A DNA stretch of 64,000 nucleotides, taken from Cellulomonas sp. P24 (GTDB lineage: Bacteria > Actinomycetota > Actinomycetes > Actinomycetales > Cellulomonadaceae). The stretch covers positions 372,001-436,000 of the forward strand of contig NZ_JAJDFX010000002.1 of assembly GCF_024704385.1 (NCBI RefSeq). The letters run 5' to 3'. Positions 61,022 to 64,000 of the stretch are shown here, in pieces. The position numbers and the translations under genes were made by a program. The notes beneath the pieces were generated by a model that saw only the letters and a list, made by a program, of their open reading frames with translations, was not told the DNA's origin and made no database searches. How positions within the stretch are numbered: position 1 is the first letter of the stretch; every line of letters begins with the position of its first letter.

Positions 61022-62035
61022 TTGCTGCAGCCCACGCCCACCGCCGACCAGCTCGACGAGCTGGTCGACGTGACCGGCCGGATCATGACCGGCGTCGAGA
61101 CCGTGCTGTCCGGACGGCCCGACCTCGTCCGCCTGACCGTCGCCGTCCTCCTCGCGGAGGGTCACCTCCTGCTCGAGGACGTACCAGGCGTCGGCAAGAC
61201 CACCCTCGCCAAGGCGCTCGCGCGGACCATCGACTGCACCGTCGGCCGGATCCAGTTCACCCCGGACCTGCTGCCGAGCGACCTCACCGGCGTCACGATC
61301 TACCGGTCCGAGTCCCACGAGTTCGAGTTCCGTCCCGGGCCGATCTTCTCCCACATCGTGATCGGCGACGAGATCAACCGCGCCTCGCCGAAGACGCAGT
61401 CCGCGCTCCTCGAGTCGATGCAGGAAGCCCACACGACGGTCGACGGGACGACCTACGCGCTTCCACGCCCGTTCCTGGTCATCGCCACCCAGAACCCGAT
61501 CGAGATGGAGGGGACGTACCCGCTCCCCGAGGCCCAGCGAGATCGCTTCATGGCACGCCTCGCCATCGGCTACCCCGGCGCCCAGGCGGAGCTCGAGATG
61601 CTCGAGCGGCAGGAGACGACCGACCCGCTCGACCACCTCCATGCGGTCACCGACGCGGCGACGGTCCTCCGTCTCATCACGGTCGCGCGCAGCCTGTACG
61701 CCGCACCTGCCGTCAAGCGGTACGTCGTCGCGCTGGTCGAGGAGACCCGCCAGGACGACGGCCTCCGGCTCGGCGCCTCGCCACGCGCGGCGATCCAGCT
61801 CCTGCGAGCGGCCAAGTCGCTCGCGGCCATCAACGGGCGCGACCATGTCCTTCCGGACGACGTCCAGACCCTCGCCGAGCCGGTCCTCGCGCACCGTCTC
61901 CTGCCGAGCACCCAGGCGCGACTCGCAGGCCGGTCGCCGGCCGACACCATCCGGGACCTCGTCGCGCGTGTCCCGCTCCCGACGTACGCGCCGGGATCGC
62001 TCGACGCGGCGCGCGCCCGGCGGGCCACCGGCTGA
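61022..62035 (+). CDS. MoxR-type AAA+ ATPase
   Basis: Chaperone-like ATPase of the MoxR/RavA family. The 337-aa protein has Walker A LEDVPGVGKTTLAKAL (GVGKT 56-60), LLPSDLTGVTI, Walker B HIVIGDEINRASPKTQSALL, sensor ATQNPIEMEGTYPLPEAQRDRF and a C-terminal lid. TTG at 61022 is chosen because GAGGAG lies 4-5 nt upstream. It is the first gene of the moxR-DUF58-transglutaminase operon, a conserved trio thought to act in envelope or redox-cofactor maturation. Confidence 0.9.
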   Translation: MLQPTPTADQLDELVDVTGRIMTGVETVLSGRPDLVRLTVAVLLAEGHLLLEDVPGVGKTTLAKALARTIDCTVGRIQFTPDLLPSDLTGVTIYRSESHEFEFRPGPIFSHIVIGDEINRASPKTQSALLESMQEAHTTVDGTTYALPRPFLVIATQNPIEMEGTYPLPEAQRDRFMARLAIGYPGAQAELEMLERQETTDPLDHLHAVTDAATVLRLITVARSLYAAPAVKRYVVALVEETRQDDGLRLGASPRAAIQLLRAAKSLAAINGRDHVLPDDVQTLAEPVLAHRLLPSTQARLAGRSPADTIRDLVARVPLPTYAPGSLDAARARRATG

Positions 62036-63285
62036 TGGATCTCCGGCCGACCACGCGCGGCTGGGCTCTTGCGGTCGCCGGTGCTGTCGCCACCGTCGTC
62101 GCCGTCGCACTCGGGTCGGAGGACCTCGCCCGCGCAGGAGCTCTCCTCGTGGTGCTCGTCGTGGTGTCCGCCGTCGCGGCCACCGTCGAGCACCATCTCG
62201 CACATCGGAACCTCCAGGTCCGCCGCACGATCACCCCGTCGACCCTGAGCGTCGGCCGGCCCGGGCACGTCACCGTGCACATCACCCCGATGCCCGGCCA
62301 CCGTGCGCAGCTCGGCAGGCTCCGGCTCCGTGAACGCGCGGCGGTCGAGCTGTCGAACGGGCAGCCGATCCGCGCGACGGTCACCCGCCGACCACGCGAG
62401 CTGGCGCTCGCCTACGGGGTTCACGCCTCCCGCCGTGGCCGGTGGCCGATCGGCCCGATCACCGCGACCGTCGGCGACCCGTTCGGGCTCTTCACCCGGT
62501 CGCAGACCCTCGGTCGCGCCGTCGACGTCGCCGTGTGGCCGCGCGTGGTCGACCTCGACGTCCCACCAGGTGGTCTGAGCAGCGACCCCGACACCGCGGC
62601 GCGAGGAGCGCGCACCCCGTCCGCGGACGACGCCTCCCTCCGGGTCTACCGCCCGGGGGACGACCTCCGCCGCGTGCACTGGGCCTCGAGCGCGAAGCGC
62701 GGGACGCTGCTGGTCCGGAACGACGAACGGTCGGGCAAGAGGCCGGTCACCGTTCTCCTCGATCTCCCGGTCGACGACGTCGGCGTCGAGTGGTCGATCT
62801 CACTCGCGGCGTCGATCGCGCTGGCGATGCTGCGGTCCGGTCACCCGGTGCGGTTCCTCCCCACCGGGGACCCAGGGACCGCCGGGCCACGCCTGACTCA
62901 GGTCCATGCCCATCCGCCGCGGAACGACGCCGCGGTGGCGAGCCTGCTCGACGCCACGATCGACCTCGCAGGGCCGGTCACGAGCGAGCAGGGCGAGGCG
63001 CAGCTCCTCGACGCGGCAGAGGTCCTCGCGACCCACGACCCGTCGGAGACAGTCATCGCCGTGGTCGGTCCGATGACGCCCCAGGCGCGCACCGCCCTCG
63101 CCGCAGCCGTCGGCCCCGGGCACGGCTGGGCCGTGATCCGCACCCACGACGCGAGCACCGCCGAGACCGGGACGACCCAGGACACCCGCACCGCGCTCCT
63201 GCACGCGGGCTGGTGGACGTCGCTCGCCTCACCCACCTCGGACCTGACCGAGACCTGGGACACGCTCGTCAGGACCCGCCCGTGA
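62035..63285 (+). CDS. DUF58 domain protein
   Basis: A 416-aa membrane protein: two N-terminal hydrophobic helices (about residues 9-50), a beta-rich middle ending VGDPFGLFTRSQTLGR, and the DUF58/VWA-like domain with LRVYRPGDDLRRVHWASSAKRGTLLVR, the family signature. It overlaps moxR (TGATG) and the next gene (GTGA). Usually acts with MoxR as substrate or partner; exact role unknown. Confidence 0.88.
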   Translation: MDLRPTTRGWALAVAGAVATVVAVALGSEDLARAGALLVVLVVVSAVAATVEHHLAHRNLQVRRTITPSTLSVGRPGHVTVHITPMPGHRAQLGRLRLRERAAVELSNGQPIRATVTRRPRELALAYGVHASRRGRWPIGPITATVGDPFGLFTRSQTLGRAVDVAVWPRVVDLDVPPGGLSSDPDTAARGARTPSADDASLRVYRPGDDLRRVHWASSAKRGTLLVRNDERSGKRPVTVLLDLPVDDVGVEWSISLAASIALAMLRSGHPVRFLPTGDPGTAGPRLTQVHAHPPRNDAAVASLLDATIDLAGPVTSEQGEAQLLDAAEVLATHDPSETVIAVVGPMTPQARTALAAAVGPGHGWAVIRTHDASTAETGTTQDTRTALLHAGWWTSLASPTSDLTETWDTLVRTRP

Positions 63286-64000
63286 ACGCGCCCGCGAGCC
63301 TGACGCGGTCCGTCGTCGTGCAGATCGCGTGCGTGGCGATGGTCGCCGGTGGGCTGGGGGCGCTGACCGCCGCGGTCGAACCGGGGCGCTGGATCGTCAT
63401 GGCGTTCGCCGCGGTCACCGCCATCGCGGCCATGGTCGGGCTGCTGCGCCGCGGTTCACGTCACGCAGCGATGCCGACCCTCGCAGGTCTCGCCCTGAGT
63501 GCGCTCGGGCTGCTCCTCGGCTACGGCGGCCCTGGAGGCGCTGCCCAGCTGCTCCTCGACGCAGGGACCCTCGGACGCGTGGTCGCGACCGCCCACGAGG
63601 CGGCCACGCAGGCCAACGCCTCCTTCCCGCCGATGCCGTCGTCCCGCCCCATCGAGATGCTCGTGGTGGCCGGCGCCCTGGCCGTGTATCTGCTGCTCGA
63701 CGCGGTCGCGGTCGGCCTCCGGGCCCCGGCATGGTCCGGCCTTGTCGCCCTGGGCCTGTGGGTGCCGACGACACTGCTCGTGCTCCCGGCTCCTCTGTGG
63801 GCCTTCGTCATCTCCGCCACCGGCTATCTCCTGCTGCTCGCGGCGAGCACCGCCTCCGGCTCGAACGCAGCGAACAGCCTCGCGGAGCGGGCTCGGGTGA
63901 CATCCTTCACGGCCCGGTACATCGCCGCGGTCGCGGCGGCGACGCTCCTGGTCGCCCCGGCACTCACGCACCTCCCGATCTGGGCGAGCGTGACCCTCCC
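63282..64000 (+). CDS. TgpA/transglutaminase-domain membrane protein, N-terminal part (runs off the window)
   Basis: The first 239 residues of a membrane protein. There are about six hydrophobic helices (VVVQIACVAMVAGGLGALTA and later). This N-terminal helical region matches DUF3488/TgpA proteins, whose transglutaminase-like domain would lie beyond the window. GTG 63282 overlaps the DUF58 stop. The family call relies on the operon order moxR-DUF58-tgpA; the catalytic domain cannot be checked here. Confidence 0.7.
   Translation, partial: MNAPASLTRSVVVQIACVAMVAGGLGALTAAVEPGRWIVMAFAAVTAIAAMVGLLRRGSRHAAMPTLAGLALSALGLLLGYGGPGGAAQLLLDAGTLGRVVATAHEAATQANASFPPMPSSRPIEMLVVAGALAVYLLLDAVAVGLRAPAWSGLVALGLWVPTTLLVLPAPLWAFVISATGYLLLLAASTASGSNAANSLAERARVTSFTARYIAAVAAATLLVAPALTHLPIWASVTL

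Overview
This 64 kb window is chromosomal DNA from a high-GC actinobacterium. The estimate by eye is a little over 70% G+C, with strong third-position G/C bias, GTG starts and 4-nt RTGA stop/start overlaps. The 16S rRNA sequence, a dcw cluster without ftsA, a DivIVA/SepF/YggT set, a PriA-type HisA and the gene order argCJBDFR-argGH all fit Micrococcales. My best guess is a relative of Cellulomonadaceae; the genus was not resolved.

Nearly everything is transcribed leftwards (minus strand), co-oriented with the rRNA operon. Positions 1-4451 hold the 5' two thirds of 23S rRNA, a spacer without tRNA genes, complete 16S rRNA and a leader with two candidate promoters. Positions 4452-8533 hold tyrS, a 3-methyladenine DNA glycosylase, a small P-loop kinase and argH. 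Positions 8526-15761 hold argG and the argR-argF-argD-argB-argJ-argC operon (transcribed argC first), preceded by a likely ArgR operator. A plus-strand quinone-oxidoreductase-like gene follows. Positions 16943-23211 hold pheT, pheS, an rRNA methyltransferase, rplT, rpmI and infC. Positions 23581-28164 are the most accessory-like part: a DUF1844 protein, an MFS transporter, a membrane coiled-coil protein coupled to a trypsin-like lipoprotein, a GerW/YtfJ-like protein and an SseB-family protein. Positions 28176-35613 hold priA, hisH, a conserved gene of unknown function, hisB, hisC and hisD. A plus-strand gene for a RecQ helicase fused to a phosphoribosyltransferase-like domain sits between hisC and hisD. 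Positions 35646-42557 hold an S4-domain protein, dnaE, an RluD-type pseudouridine synthase, lspA, a DksA/TraR zinc-finger protein and divIVA. Positions 42707-60626 are the cell-wall and division (dcw) cluster, mraZ to yggT. From 61022 to the end, a divergent moxR-DUF58-transglutaminase operon starts and runs off the window.

Two window-wide patterns matter most. First, seven genes (argD, pheT, the trypsin-like lipoprotein, dnaE, the RluD-type synthase, ftsZ, ftsW) each carry a one-base indel at a G or C run of 5-7. Correcting the run restores the family protein every time. Several of these genes are essential, so base-calling or assembly error is the most likely cause. Second, many first genes of transcription units lack a Shine-Dalgarno sequence but have a TANNNT-like hexamer 6 or 7 nt before the start codon. 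That is the layout of leaderless transcripts known in Actinobacteria.

The genes fall into four working groups: arginine biosynthesis under its own repressor; a histidine pathway missing hisF, hisI, hisG and hisA-independent trpF within the window; translation genes (rrn, tyrS, pheST, infC-rpmI-rplT) next to one another; and a dcw operon under MraZ-type direct repeats. I found no CRISPR array, prophage, insertion sequence or tRNA gene. The most novel-looking items are the RecQ-phosphoribosyltransferase fusion inserted in the his locus, the apparent ATC start of infC, the extra MraZ-like repeats facing moxR, and an 18-bp tandem repeat at the end of hisD.
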